Below are positions 5,692 to 13,807 of a stretch of 13,857 nt of DNA, piece after piece. Made by a program: the position numbers and the translations under genes. The DNA is taken from NCBI GenBank assembly GCA_035528995.1, contig DATKXO010000427.1, positions 1 through 13,857 of the forward strand, in the 5' to 3' direction. The DNA comes from DATKXO01 sp035528995. Its GTDB lineage: Bacteria; Planctomycetota; Phycisphaerae; UBA1845. The notes below the pieces were generated by a model. That model was not told the origin of the DNA and made no database searches. It saw only the letters and a list, made by a program, of their open reading frames with translations. Every line of letters begins with the position of its first letter. Position 1 is the first letter of the stretch.

Positions 5692-6639
5692 ATGGCAACG
5701 GCATTGGTCACGGGGGCGGCCGGCTTCATCGGCTCGCACGTCAGCGAGGCGCTTCTGGGCGCCGGATGGCGGGTGACCGGTCTGGACTCCTTCGACGAGT
5801 ATTACGACCCGCAGGTCAAGCGCCGCAACCTGGCTGCATGCCTGGAGAGCGACCGGTTCAGGCTGGTCGAGGGCGACATCCGCGACGCCGAGTGTGTGGC
5901 GGCGGCCAGTGACGGGGTCGACGCGATCGTCCATCTGGCGGCGCGGGCGGGGGTCAGGCCGTCCATCGAGCAACCGCTCGTGTACGCCGACGTGAACTTC
6001 AACGGCACGGGCGTGCTGTTGGAGGCGGCCGCCAAGGGCGGCATCGGGCGATTCGTGTTCGCCAGCAGCTCGAGCGTGTACGGCAACAACAAGAAGGTGC
6101 CTTTCAGCGAGTCGGACCGCGTGGACCACCCCATCTCGCCCTACGCGGCGACCAAGAAGGCCGGCGAGCTGCTGTGCCACACCTACCACCACCTCTTCGG
6201 GATGGACGTGACCTGCCTACGCTTCTTCACGGCGTACGGCGCCCGGCAGCGCCCGGACCTGGCCATTCACAAGTTCACCCGCCTGATCGAGGCCGGCGAG
6301 CCCATCCCGGTGTACGGCGACGGCAGCATGATGCGGGACCACACCTACATCGACGACATCGTCGACGGCGTGATGGCCGCGATCGAGCGGTGCAAGGGAT
6401 ACGAGATTTACAATCTGGGCGGGTCTCGGCCCATCGCCTTGAGCGACCTGATCGCCGCGATTGAAGAGGCCCTGGGCAAGAAGGCGGTGATCGACCGCCT
6501 TCCGCTACAGCCGGGCGACGTCGAGCGCACTTTCGCCGATCTCACCCGGGCCCAACGCGACCTGGGATACCAGCCCCGGACCGACCTGGCGACCGGGCTG
6601 AAGGTGTTCGTGGAGTGGTTCCGCCGGACAAACCCTTAG
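5692..6639 (+). CDS. UDP-glucuronate 4-epimerase-like NAD-dependent sugar epimerase
   Basis: The 315-residue extended SDR enzyme fits the family length. The NAD-binding GAAGFIG is at residues 8-14 and the catalytic YAATK at 151-155 (Y151, K155), after SSSSVYG at 125-131. The LDSFDEYYDP segment (31-40) and the C-terminal LPLQPGDVERTFAD are characteristic of UDP-glucuronate 4-epimerases, which interconvert UDP-glucuronate and UDP-galacturonate in the cytoplasm. A longer frame begins at 5554, but its first 46 residues lack homology. ATG 5692 puts the dinucleotide-binding motif at the expected N-terminus, although the ribosome site is weak. It is the first gene of a plus-strand pair with the next SDR gene, 97 bases downstream. 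GalE-type or other nucleotide-sugar epimerase specificity cannot be excluded. Confidence 0.88.
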   Translation: MATALVTGAAGFIGSHVSEALLGAGWRVTGLDSFDEYYDPQVKRRNLAACLESDRFRLVEGDIRDAECVAAASDGVDAIVHLAARAGVRPSIEQPLVYADVNFNGTGVLLEAAAKGGIGRFVFASSSSVYGNNKKVPFSESDRVDHPISPYAATKKAGELLCHTYHHLFGMDVTCLRFFTAYGARQRPDLAIHKFTRLIEAGEPIPVYGDGSMMRDHTYIDDIVDGVMAAIERCKGYEIYNLGGSRPIALSDLIAAIEEALGKKAVIDRLPLQPGDVERTFADLTRAQRDLGYQPRTDLATGLKVFVEWFRRTNP

Positions 6640-6736
6640 CGCCCGGCGCTCGTAAAACAAGCGGCGCGGGAGCGGAATCGTCATCCGGCCCAGCCCGGCC
6701 GGCTTCCGAACCCACGCGGAACAAGCGAGGAACCTC

Positions 6737-7717
6737 ATGAAGGCACTGATCACCGGCGGGGCCGGGTTCATCGGATCGCACATGGCCGAACGCCTGCTGG
6801 AGACCGGCCACGAAGTCACCGCCCTGGACAACCTCAGCACCGGCAGCATGGCCAATCTGGCCGGCGTGCTGGACAACCCGCGCTTTCGGCTGGTCTACGA
6901 CGACGTGCGCAATTCCGACACCGTCCACCTGCTGGTCGAGCAGTGCGACGTGGTGTTCCACCTGGCGGCCGCCGTGGGGGTCCGCCTGATCGTGGACCAG
7001 CCGGTGCACACCATCGAGACCAACATTCACGGCACGGAGGTGGTGCTGTCGGTGGCCAACAAGTTTCGCAAGAAGATCCTGCTGGCCTCGACCAGCGAGG
7101 TGTACGGCAAGAGCGAGAACGTCCCCTTCCGCGAGGACGACGACACCCTGCTGGGCTCGACCCGGTTCTCGCGGTGGAGCTACGCCTGCTCGAAGATGAT
7201 CGACGAGTTCCTCGGCCTGGCCTACTACCAGCAGTTCGATCTGCCGGTGGTGGTCTGCCGGTTCTTCAACACGGTCGGGCCTCGGCAGACCGGGCAGTAC
7301 GGCATGGTCATCCCGCGCTTCGTCGAACGGGCCATCAAAGGCGAGCCGCTGTCGATCTACGGCACGGGCCGGCAGTGCCGCTGCTTCGCCTACGTGGGCG
7401 ACGTGGTCGATTGCGTGATCACACTGATGAACAAGAAGGACATGGCCGGGCGGGTCTACAACATCGGCTCCACCGAAGAGATCTCCATCGAGGCGCTGGC
7501 GGACCGGATCATCGAGATGACCGGCGGGCGCAGCGACAAGAGGTTCATCTCCTACGAGGAGGCCTACGGTCGCCCGTTCGACGACATGATGCGGCGGGTC
7601 CCCTGCCTGGATCGGGTGCGGGAGGCGGTGGGCTACGAACCGAAAACCAGCCTGGATGAGATTCTGAGGCAGGTCATCGCCGAGAAGCGTGAAGTGCTGG
7701 GATTGAGCCGCGGGTAG
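6737..7717 (+). CDS. UDP-glucuronate decarboxylase/ArnA-like NAD-dependent epimerase/dehydratase
   Basis: This 326-residue extended SDR has GGAGFIG at 7-13 and a YACSK active site (Y149, K153). It carries ASTSEVYG (117-124) with Ser and Glu, as in UDP-xylose synthases and the ArnA decarboxylase domain, where the epimerase next door has SSSSVYG. SRWSYACSK and GRQCRCFAYVGD (211-222) also resemble ArnA more than GalE. The likely reaction is oxidative decarboxylation of UDP-glucuronate to a UDP-4-keto-pentose or UDP-xylose. Specificity is inferred from motifs. The start is clear: an AGGAA ribosome site lies about five bases before ATG 6737. The stop lies 18 bases from the stop of the convergent DUF2723 gene. 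Co-transcription with the upstream epimerase is likely, and both would use UDP-glucuronate. Confidence 0.82.
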   Translation: MKALITGGAGFIGSHMAERLLETGHEVTALDNLSTGSMANLAGVLDNPRFRLVYDDVRNSDTVHLLVEQCDVVFHLAAAVGVRLIVDQPVHTIETNIHGTEVVLSVANKFRKKILLASTSEVYGKSENVPFREDDDTLLGSTRFSRWSYACSKMIDEFLGLAYYQQFDLPVVVCRFFNTVGPRQTGQYGMVIPRFVERAIKGEPLSIYGTGRQCRCFAYVGDVVDCVITLMNKKDMAGRVYNIGSTEEISIEALADRIIEMTGGRSDKRFISYEEAYGRPFDDMMRRVPCLDRVREAVGYEPKTSLDEILRQVIAEKREVLGLSRG

Positions 7718-7732
7718 CCGCCGGCCGGCGGC
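7717..7732. other. 16-bp perfect palindrome between convergent stop codons
   Basis: gccgccggccggcggc lies between the TAG of the plus-strand gene (7715-7717) and the stop of the minus-strand gene (7736-7738). It could form a hairpin in either transcript and act as a shared terminator or RNA stabiliser. No T-run follows on either side, and GC-rich palindromes arise easily in this DNA. Confidence 0.35.
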
Positions 7733-7735
7733 ACC

Positions 7736-9325
7736 CTACTCGTCGCCCTCGGATGGTGCGCCCTCGGGCAACTCGACGCGGAAAAGACAACCGACCGGAA
7801 CATAGCGATAGCCGGCTTTGGCCGCCCACTTGGGCACGTATCCGGGGCGGTCGCTGGCCGAGTACACCAGACCCTGCTCGATGTACGGGCCTACGTTGTG
7901 GACGCGGATTCGGGGTCGATCCCACCAGGGCTGGGGGTATTTCGGGTTGACCAGCCTGACGTCACGGCGGAGGGCGTCGCGCTGCTGGAGGTATTCCAGC
8001 GGGCGGCGCGGCGTGGTATCGATGAACAGCACCGCCTCGGGCGGTAGAAGTGCAAAGACCTCGCGGGCGTAACGCTCGGCCCCATCGTACCCGGTCCGCC
8101 AGGGCGTCAGGAACCACCGGTACGGCTCGCGGTAGCGTATGTGGCGCAAAACCACGGACGGTGACCCGCCGGCGAACCTTGCGGCCAACGATGGTGCGGC
8201 GGCGTAGACGACCGGACCGACGATCGACAGCAGGACGACCACCACGCGGACGGGCAACGACCCATAACGTTCGAGCCACCAGTCCAGCCCCACCGCGGCG
8301 AATAGGGCCGCGAACACGTAGCTGTGCACCAGGAAGGTGTACTGATCCGGGACGCTGTACCGGGCGGCAAAGACCAGGAACGTCGCGCCCGCCACCGTGA
8401 AGAACAGCCACGTGCCCGACGATCCTGCCCGGCGCAGCCGCCACCAACCCGGCACGGCCAGCAGGATCAGCGGCGTGGGGAAGTTCAAACCGACGTAGGC
8501 GACCAGCCGCAATACCAGGTTGGCGCTGATCGTGGTGTTCAACACGTCTTGCGCATGCCGGCCCAGGAAGATCGACCGCGCGGTCTCGGCCAGGGCGTTC
8601 GCTTCGCGGTACTCGGCCACCGCCAGCAGCAACAGTGGAACGCAACCGACCACCCACGCAGCGGCGGTCGCGACCAGGGACCGGACCCGGGGCGTCGGTA
8701 TCGTCTTCCACCTCCGCGCGGCCAGGACCACGTAGGCCGGCCAGGTCAGCAGGGCGAAGTTGTGCGTGGACCAGCCGACCCCGTTGGCCAACCCGACCAA
8801 TACCAGCCACCCCAGCCGACCCGTCCGGGCAAAGCACACCACACAGATCAGCTCGAACGACAGACACATGGTGGAGAAGGTCATGACCTCGGCCACCGCG
8901 GCGAGCTGCCACAGCGTGTGGGACAAGGTCAGCAACGCCACGGCGCAGGCCAGGGCCAAGCGGCGTCGAACGAAACAGGCGGCCAGCCAGGCGAAATTGG
9001 CTACGGTAATCACGCCGGCCAGAGCGGACACCAGGTTGGCCGCCCAGGCGGCATCCACGTGCAACGCCCGATAAAGGCTCCAGGCGACTGCGTAGTAGGT
9101 CGGGTGCGATCGGGCTATCGCCCCGGTGTCGCGAAACTGGCCCAGTAGAACACGGATCTGGGCATCCCCGGAATCGCCCCACAGCAGGCCGGGGGCCATG
9201 GTCGGCAGGTAGACCGCGGCGGCAAAGACCAGACCCAACAGCCACGCCCGCCGCGCGGAGAGTCCGCCCGCCGCATGGGCCGGCGTACCTCCTGCCGGGG
9301 CGCTCTGGTGTTGTTCAGCTGACAT
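7736..9325 (-). CDS. DUF2723 (TMEM260-like) polytopic GT-C membrane glycosyltransferase
   Basis: The protein is about 529 residues with roughly ten or more hydrophobic segments and a soluble C-terminal part of about 140 residues. After the first membrane segment it has GLLWGDSGDAQ (D51, D54) and SHPTYY, matching the acidic loop motif of DUF2723 proteins and the GT-C fold generally. The eukaryotic relative TMEM260 is a protein O-mannosyltransferase. Bacterial members are mostly uncharacterised and often sit in surface polysaccharide loci. GT-C enzymes use polyprenyl-phosphate sugars on the outer membrane face. I chose ATG 9325; a GTG at 9331 in the same frame is also possible and neither has a clear ribosome site. 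It follows the WecA-like gene by about 70 bases on the same strand, so they are probably co-transcribed. Donor and acceptor are unknown. Confidence 0.8.
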   Translation of the reverse strand: MSAEQHQSAPAGGTPAHAAGGLSARRAWLLGLVFAAAVYLPTMAPGLLWGDSGDAQIRVLLGQFRDTGAIARSHPTYYAVAWSLYRALHVDAAWAANLVSALAGVITVANFAWLAACFVRRRLALACAVALLTLSHTLWQLAAVAEVMTFSTMCLSFELICVVCFARTGRLGWLVLVGLANGVGWSTHNFALLTWPAYVVLAARRWKTIPTPRVRSLVATAAAWVVGCVPLLLLAVAEYREANALAETARSIFLGRHAQDVLNTTISANLVLRLVAYVGLNFPTPLILLAVPGWWRLRRAGSSGTWLFFTVAGATFLVFAARYSVPDQYTFLVHSYVFAALFAAVGLDWWLERYGSLPVRVVVVLLSIVGPVVYAAAPSLAARFAGGSPSVVLRHIRYREPYRWFLTPWRTGYDGAERYAREVFALLPPEAVLFIDTTPRRPLEYLQQRDALRRDVRLVNPKYPQPWWDRPRIRVHNVGPYIEQGLVYSASDRPGYVPKWAAKAGYRYVPVGCLFRVELPEGAPSEGDE

Positions 9326-9401
9326 GGGCACAGGCCAACCGCTCGGCGCCCTGCCGGCGGTTGCAGGATGAGGGTTCCGAGTCGCCGCCCGGCGTCAAGA
9401 A

Positions 9402-10511
9402 TCAGCTATCGGAGCCGGGCGGGGGCTCGGCCCGCATCATACCGGCGACGGCGATCACCGTAAGCGTTGCCGCCCCGACCAGCACGCACAACGGCAACAT
9501 GTAGCGCGTCCGTAACCAGATCGAGACGCAGCCGACCAGGGCATAGAAAGCGGCCAGGCTGTAGCTGATGATTACCACTCGCTTCACCGACAGGCCGCGG
9601 TCCACCAGTTGGTCGTAGAAGTGGCTGCGGTCGCCGGCAAAGATCGACCGTCCGCTGCGCCAGCGGCGGACCACGGCCAGGGCGGTGTCGGTAATCGGCA
9701 GGGCGAAGACCATCAGCCCACCGAGGAACCAACGAAAGATGCCCTGCTCGGCGAACAGCACGATCATGATGCCGCAGTTGAAGCCCAGCAGCGTGCTGCC
9801 GGCGTCGCCCATGAAGATCTTGGCAGGGTTGAAGTTGAGCGGCAGAAAACCCATAGCCGCCCCGAACATGGCGATGGCCAGCACCAGGCGCACCGGATCG
9901 CCGGATCCGCTGTATTGCCACACCGCCAGATGGGTGGCCAGGAGGAAGAAGCCCAGTGAGATGATCCCGGTCACCCCGGTACATAGCCCGTCCAGCCCGT
10001 CGATCAGGTTCGCGGAGTTGCACGCCCCCAGAACGATGAACACGGCGATGATGAACGAGACCGGCACCACCACCACCGAAGGAGCGTGAATCCCCACGGG
10101 CTGCAGCAGCGTGTCCACCAGTTCGGAGCCGATCCCGGTGCTCAACAGAACCGCCGCGGTAATGAGTGTCCCCAGAGCCAGCCGAAGCTTCGGCGAGATG
10201 CTCCGCACATCGTCCAGCAGCCCGACCAGCGAGATGGCGATCCCGCCCAGCATGACCGGCAGCAGGAGCCGCCAGTCGACCGTCCGGCGGGCCATGGCCA
10301 CCACCAGGGGCACCGTCCACCCCAGGCAGATAGCGGTTCCGCCCAGATAGGGCGTCGGCCGGGCGTGGGGCTTGAGCGTCAGATCCGGAACGTCCATCAC
10401 GCCGAGCCGGTGGGCCACCCGGGCGGCCACCGGGGTGGCGAACACCGTCACCACAAAGGCGATCAGACCGTACGCCTGGTAGCTTCTCAGGATGTCGAGG
10501 AACCGGCTCAT
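9402..10511 (-). CDS. WecA/TagO-type undecaprenyl-phosphate sugar-1-phosphate transferase
   Basis: This integral membrane enzyme (369 residues, about ten to eleven membrane segments) transfers a HexNAc-1-phosphate from a UDP-sugar to undecaprenyl phosphate, the first step of lipid-linked glycan assembly. Visible motifs of the MraY/WecA family are PHARPTPYLGG at 48-58, GLLDDVRS with D100/D101, NSANLIDGLDGL at 165-176, NFNPAKIFMGDAGS at 226-239, and DRSHFYDQL with H297 in place of the family's histidine-rich cytoplasmic loop. The PHARPTP segment and the DRSH loop favour WecA/TagO over MraY, and no cell-wall genes are nearby. The start is ATG 10511, with an extended -10 box only 11 bases upstream, implying a very short leader. 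It lies between the GT4 and DUF2723 genes, which fits a polysaccharide locus. Sugar specificity (GlcNAc or another) cannot be read from the sequence. Confidence 0.92.
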   Translation of the reverse strand: MSRFLDILRSYQAYGLIAFVVTVFATPVAARVAHRLGVMDVPDLTLKPHARPTPYLGGTAICLGWTVPLVVAMARRTVDWRLLLPVMLGGIAISLVGLLDDVRSISPKLRLALGTLITAAVLLSTGIGSELVDTLLQPVGIHAPSVVVVPVSFIIAVFIVLGACNSANLIDGLDGLCTGVTGIISLGFFLLATHLAVWQYSGSGDPVRLVLAIAMFGAAMGFLPLNFNPAKIFMGDAGSTLLGFNCGIMIVLFAEQGIFRWFLGGLMVFALPITDTALAVVRRWRSGRSIFAGDRSHFYDQLVDRGLSVKRVVIISYSLAAFYALVGCVSIWLRTRYMLPLCVLVGAATLTVIAVAGMMRAEPPPGSDS

Positions 10512-10521
10512 CGAGGTGGGC

Positions 10522-10530
10522 AGTATAGCA
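10522..10530 (-). promoter_or_regulatory. Extended -10 promoter just upstream of the WecA-like gene
   Basis: On the minus strand 10530-10522 reads TGCTATACT: an extended TGn followed by TATACT, 5/6 to the -10 consensus. No good -35 is present. Initiation would fall near 10515, leaving a leader of only about four bases before ATG 10511. That implies a nearly leaderless mRNA or a second, internal promoter in a larger operon. Confidence 0.4.
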
Positions 10531-10559
10531 GAAGCTCGCGGCCGACGGGCCGGGACGGG

Positions 10560-11792
10560 TCAGTTGGCGCGATCGGGTCCGTCAGCCTCGACGAGCACCT
10601 CGAGCGCCCGGGCGGCCAGCGTGTCGCGGCTGAAGCGCTCGAGGGCCAGCTTGCGGGCCCGGCGGCCCATGTCCGCCCGGCGGGCCGGGTCCGACTTCAG
10701 TTCGCTCAGCCTGGCGCGGAACTCGGCGTTGTCGCCCATCCGACATCCCAGGCCCGCGCCGGCGGTCTCGAGAACATCCCGCTGCCAGCCGCCGTAGTTG
10801 AGCACCACCGGTTTGCCGGCGCTGAGGGCGTCGAAAAGCTTATTGGCGCTGTTGTGTTCGAGGATGGGTACCGGGGCAAAGGTTACCAGGGCCAGATCGG
10901 CAGCAGCCAAAACCGCCGGAAGGTCACACTTGGGGATGCCGCCCGGGAACTGCACGTTGGTCAGGCCCAGTCCGCGGCAGCGGGCCTGCAGGCGGTTTCT
11001 CTCGCTGCCCTCACCCACCAGGACGAACAGCCAGTCGGGATCGCCGCGGAAGTGGTTGGCCGCTTCAATGATGGCGTCCAGCCCGTTGGCCGGGCCCATC
11101 GCCCCGATGTGAACGCACACGAACCGATCCACCCAGTGACGCTGGTGGCGTACAGCCGACCCGTCCACGTCGGGACGGAACCGATCGGTATCACAGCAGT
11201 TCGGTATGGTCACCACGCGCTTGCCGGGCGGCGCAGCCTGTCGCACCGCCGCCTCCATGCCGGGCGACAGGGCCACGACAGCCTCCGCCCGGCGATAGAT
11301 GGCCCGTTCCAGGGCGGTAAGCAGCCGGATGGCCAGCCGGTTGCGGATCACGCCCATCTGGATAGGAATGGCCGGCCAGACGTCCCGGACCTCGAACACG
11401 TAAGGCCAGCGCCGCAGCAGCTGCCCCACCATAGCCGGGATGCCCACGGTCAGCGGGGTGCTCGTAGCGTAGATCAGATCGACCGCCGGCAGGCGCAGGA
11501 CCGTCCAACTGGCCAGCACCATGAAACCGACAAACGCCCATACTCGCTGGGCGAAGCCCATGGCCTGCCGGTAAGGTACGTTCAGGACGATCACCTCGAT
11601 CCCTTCGATCTCGAGGCGTGACACCAGGCCCCGGCGCTGTGGCCCCAGGTCTCCCGGCGTCAAATGGGCTGTGCTGGTCAGCAAGGTGACGCGATGCCCG
11701 GCGGCTACCCAGCGCCTGGCGAACTCGTAGGAGCGGGTACCCGTTCGGCCCCGCGGTGTGGTGAAGTATTGGTGGAGGTATAGGATGTGCAT
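10560..11792 (-). CDS. GT4-family glycosyltransferase (WbuB-like, GT-B fold)
   Basis: The 410-residue cytoplasmic or membrane-associated retaining glycosyltransferase opens MHILYLHQYFTTPRG, the usual N-terminus of WbuB-like enzymes. Supporting motifs are VFEVRDVWP (132-140), VVALSPGM (172-179), VVTIPNCCD (193-201) and VLVGEGSE (257-264). The donor-site region EHNSANKLFDALSAGKPVV (312-330) carries the GKPV ending typical of GT4. A 16-residue upstream extension in the same frame (to 11840) lacks homology. ATG 11792 has AGGGGT a few bases ahead, so I prefer it. The WecA-like gene follows after 48 bases, so this enzyme may add the second sugar to the lipid-linked acceptor. Sugar and linkage cannot be predicted. 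Confidence 0.92.
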   Translation of the reverse strand: MHILYLHQYFTTPRGRTGTRSYEFARRWVAAGHRVTLLTSTAHLTPGDLGPQRRGLVSRLEIEGIEVIVLNVPYRQAMGFAQRVWAFVGFMVLASWTVLRLPAVDLIYATSTPLTVGIPAMVGQLLRRWPYVFEVRDVWPAIPIQMGVIRNRLAIRLLTALERAIYRRAEAVVALSPGMEAAVRQAAPPGKRVVTIPNCCDTDRFRPDVDGSAVRHQRHWVDRFVCVHIGAMGPANGLDAIIEAANHFRGDPDWLFVLVGEGSERNRLQARCRGLGLTNVQFPGGIPKCDLPAVLAAADLALVTFAPVPILEHNSANKLFDALSAGKPVVLNYGGWQRDVLETAGAGLGCRMGDNAEFRARLSELKSDPARRADMGRRARKLALERFSRDTLAARALEVLVEADGPDRAN

Positions 11793-11832
11793 GACTACCC
11801 CTGGGCGGCCGGATGTAGGGCTCGCGCCGTCA

Positions 11833-11848
11833 GGCCGCACTTGCGGCC
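11833..11848. other. Small palindrome in the methyltransferase-GT4 gap
   Basis: ggccgca-ct-tgcggcc lies in the 164-base gap between the methyltransferase stop and the GT4 start. The two-base centre means at most six paired bases with a four-base loop. I see no T-run after it and no convincing promoter in the gap, so a terminator call is not supported. Confidence 0.3.
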
Positions 11849-11956
11849 ACCGCCGGCCCGGTTCGAAGGCCGCAGGCTACCGGCTGATCGCCATTTCTGC
11901 GACACTCACCAACCCGGCCGGTGACGGCAGCGGCGGCCCCGGCTCGGCGGGCGGCC

Positions 11957-12874
11957 CTAGACCGGCCGGGCCACGAAGTCGTAGGAAACGGTACACAACT
12001 CGTCGGTGCTGAACCCCGTGAATTCCGCGTCGAGTTTCAGCGCGTGCAGAGCTTCCTTCGATCGCGGATCCACGTTGTTGTGCTCAGCGATGATCGAGAA
12101 GCCGGCCTGCTCGGCCATCCGGCGGTATTGCGGCGCCCGCAGTCGGTTCTGATAATGAAGACCGTTTTCACCCCAGAAGCTCCAGCGGCGCCGAGAGTAC
12201 CGCAGGAAGTTGATTCGAGTGATGGTTCCGTCGAAGCTGCTGAAATGGTCGCCCGGGTCAACGCGGTGCACCATGACGCCGCCCTGGGGGTTGAGTACGC
12301 GATGGGCTTCGCCAAACAAGGCCTCGATCACGAGCGGCGGAACGTGTTCGAGCACGAGGTTGCTGAAAACCACGTCCACGGATCCCTCGCCCAGGCCGGT
12401 CTGGCGGGCATCCGCCGGAGCACGGTAGTCCAGCCGCATGATCCGCATTACCTCTTCCATACGCTCGACCGCCACCAGTTCGGCCCAGCGCCGGCGAACG
12501 TCAGCCTCGCACGACGGACGGGTGGCCGCGATCTCATCTATCCAATCGCCGAACTGCTCGAGCGCCTGACGAAACAAAGCCTCCTTGAGGTACCGATTCA
12601 GGTCATAAGTGATGCACCGGGCAGCGCCGCAGAGGTGAAGGTACGTCGGCACTACGGGAGCCCAACCGGTGCCGATCTCAACCATCGTCTTTCCCGCCGG
12701 GTGCACGCCCGCCTCGCCCAGCAGCTCCAGCAGGCGCGCCGCGCTGTGCACGCGCGTGTCGATCTTGAACTTGCGGAACGCACCGAGTCGGCGCTGCAAC
12801 AGGTAGTGCGCTCTTCTGCCGCCTGGGAGCGATGCCAGTGTCTTCTGCACCAGGGCCTTGATCCGCCAGTCCAT
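11957..12874 (-). CDS. Class I SAM-dependent methyltransferase
   Basis: The 305-residue protein has a Rossmann methyltransferase core. Motif I is TMVEIGTGWAP (63-73), an acidic residue follows at YDLNRY (D91), and motif IV is VDVVFSNLVLEHV (166-178), with HRVLNPQGG after it, as in Methyltransf_11 proteins. About 70 residues between strand 2 and motif IV (95-165) form a helical insertion, perhaps for acceptor binding. The neighbours suggest it methylates a sugar or a lipid-linked glycan, but the sequence does not show the acceptor. The start is ATG 12874, with GGGGGAT about ten bases upstream. It lies 74 bases after the aminotransferase fragment and 164 bases before the GT4 gene on the same strand. 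Confidence 0.87.
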   Translation of the reverse strand: MDWRIKALVQKTLASLPGGRRAHYLLQRRLGAFRKFKIDTRVHSAARLLELLGEAGVHPAGKTMVEIGTGWAPVVPTYLHLCGAARCITYDLNRYLKEALFRQALEQFGDWIDEIAATRPSCEADVRRRWAELVAVERMEEVMRIMRLDYRAPADARQTGLGEGSVDVVFSNLVLEHVPPLVIEALFGEAHRVLNPQGGVMVHRVDPGDHFSSFDGTITRINFLRYSRRRWSFWGENGLHYQNRLRAPQYRRMAEQAGFSIIAEHNNVDPRSKEALHALKLDAEFTGFSTDELCTVSYDFVARPV

Positions 12875-12948
12875 GTTTCAGCGATCCCCCACGTAGCGCG
12901 CAGGCGCACGGTCTACGGAGCGCCGGGCACGTCCGAGGTCGGCGGCAG

Positions 12949-13365
12949 CTACGGCATCTCGTCGGCCGGGCCGATGCCGGTGATGAACTCGACGCTCCGC
13001 CGGACGGTGTTCTCGTTGGCCCGAGGATGCAGCGGCAGGTTGACCACCTCGCTGCAAAACCGCTCGGCTACAGGGCACATGCCGGGGTGGTAGTCGTAGG
13101 CCTCCATCGGCGTCTCGATGGGGTGCAGCGGGCACTCGAACCAACTGCCCAGCTCGACCCAGTAGCGGGCGGCGGTTTGCAGGGCTCGCTGCTTGTGCCG
13201 CGCGCGAACCTGGTAGCGTACCAACAGCGGGTCGATACCGTCAGGCAGCGTGGGCATCGGCCAACCGGGCTCGCCCAGCAGGTTGTCGTACAAGTGGGCC
13301 ATCCGGCGGCCGTGTTCGATGCCTTGCTCGATCCGGCCCAGTTGCCGTCGGCCCGCCCGTGCCTG
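12949..13365 (-). pseudogene. DegT/DnrJ/EryC1/StrS aminotransferase, C-terminal third only
   Basis: Family-like sequence begins at Q (13365) as QARAGRRQLGRIEQG and runs through RRMAHLYDNLLGEPGW to a stop at 12949. It includes PLHPIETPMEAYDY, CPVAERFCSEVVNLPLHPR and the final helix VRRSVEF, the standard C-terminus of these PLP-dependent sugar aminotransferases. The family is usually 370-400 residues; about 139 are here. The cofactor-binding domain and catalytic lysine are missing. The frame stays open upstream of 13365 but loses similarity because it reads the GNAT fragment out of phase. A gene caller will report only 12949-13302 from the internal ATG. The product would be inactive. Intact members make amino sugars for surface glycans, which fits the locus. 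Confidence 0.75.
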
Positions 13366-13742
13366 GTGTAGCGGGCAATGGCGCGTCCCAGACCAGCACC
13401 CACCGTGACCTTGGCTTTCTTGTATCCCCGGCGGCGAAGCTCAGCCACAAACGCCTCCATTAGCTCGTCAGCCACTCCGCAGCCACGCATCGCACCATCC
13501 ACCACGGTCGAAAGCAGTTCAGCCTGCGGTAGCTTCTTGTCCAACTTGCTCGGATAGAATACTACCTCGGCAACCCGGTGCATCATGGGCCAGCTCAACA
13601 CATGACGCAGTAGAACGCCTAGCAGTGGCCAACCGTGCTGGGTGACAACACTACGACAGATGGCCTTCAGTCCGAATCTGTCATTCTTGCGAAAACGGAC
13701 AACGCCACCATAGCATGATCGGCAGAAGAAGAGCAAGTCCAA
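13356..13742 (-). pseudogene. GNAT-family N-acetyltransferase fragment, truncated at its 3' end and perhaps its 5' end
   Basis: The frame from a TTG at 13742 carries the acetyl-CoA half of a GNAT protein: QAELLSTVVDGAMRGCGVAD (strand 4 and the pyrophosphate loop, RGCGVA), then ELMEAFVAELRRRGYKKAKV and VGAGLGRAIARYTRHG. GNAT proteins normally continue with Phe and about 20-30 more residues. Here the frame instead runs into DegT sequence out of phase and stops at 13068. The 5' side is also poor: only TTG starts are available and the first ~30 residues look unrelated, so N-terminal sequence may be missing too. Its position beside an aminotransferase suggests the ancestral gene acetylated an amino sugar. 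It may be silent or produce a chimeric 224-residue product. Confidence 0.62.
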
Positions 13743-13807
13743 GTGTAGCGTTTCAGAGCAAGTGAGACAGTCGGGCGTTCTGGTATAGTGACGGTTTCGG
13801 GGGTGCC

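Noticed and set aside
5217..5729. Minus-strand ORFs in the antitoxin-epimerase gap
   Set aside because: There is no family resemblance, they overlap the predicted antitoxin promoter and the epimerase start, and they lack ribosome sites.
6640..6736. Terminator between the two SDR genes (agcgc-ccg-gcgct)
   Set aside because: The stem is only five pairs and no T-run follows, so read-through is expected.
8324..9148. 274-residue plus-strand ORF opposite the DUF2723 gene
   Set aside because: It is Gln/Gly/Arg-rich and lies opposite a polytopic membrane protein with family motifs.
10086..11621. 511-residue plus-strand ORF across the GT4 and WecA-like genes
   Set aside because: It spans two well-supported minus-strand genes and their gap. 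It is rich in His, Gln, Gly and Arg with no recognisable domain.
11921..13093. 390-residue plus-strand ORF opposite the methyltransferase
   Set aside because: The minus strand carries clear SAM-binding motifs. This frame is an antisense shadow.
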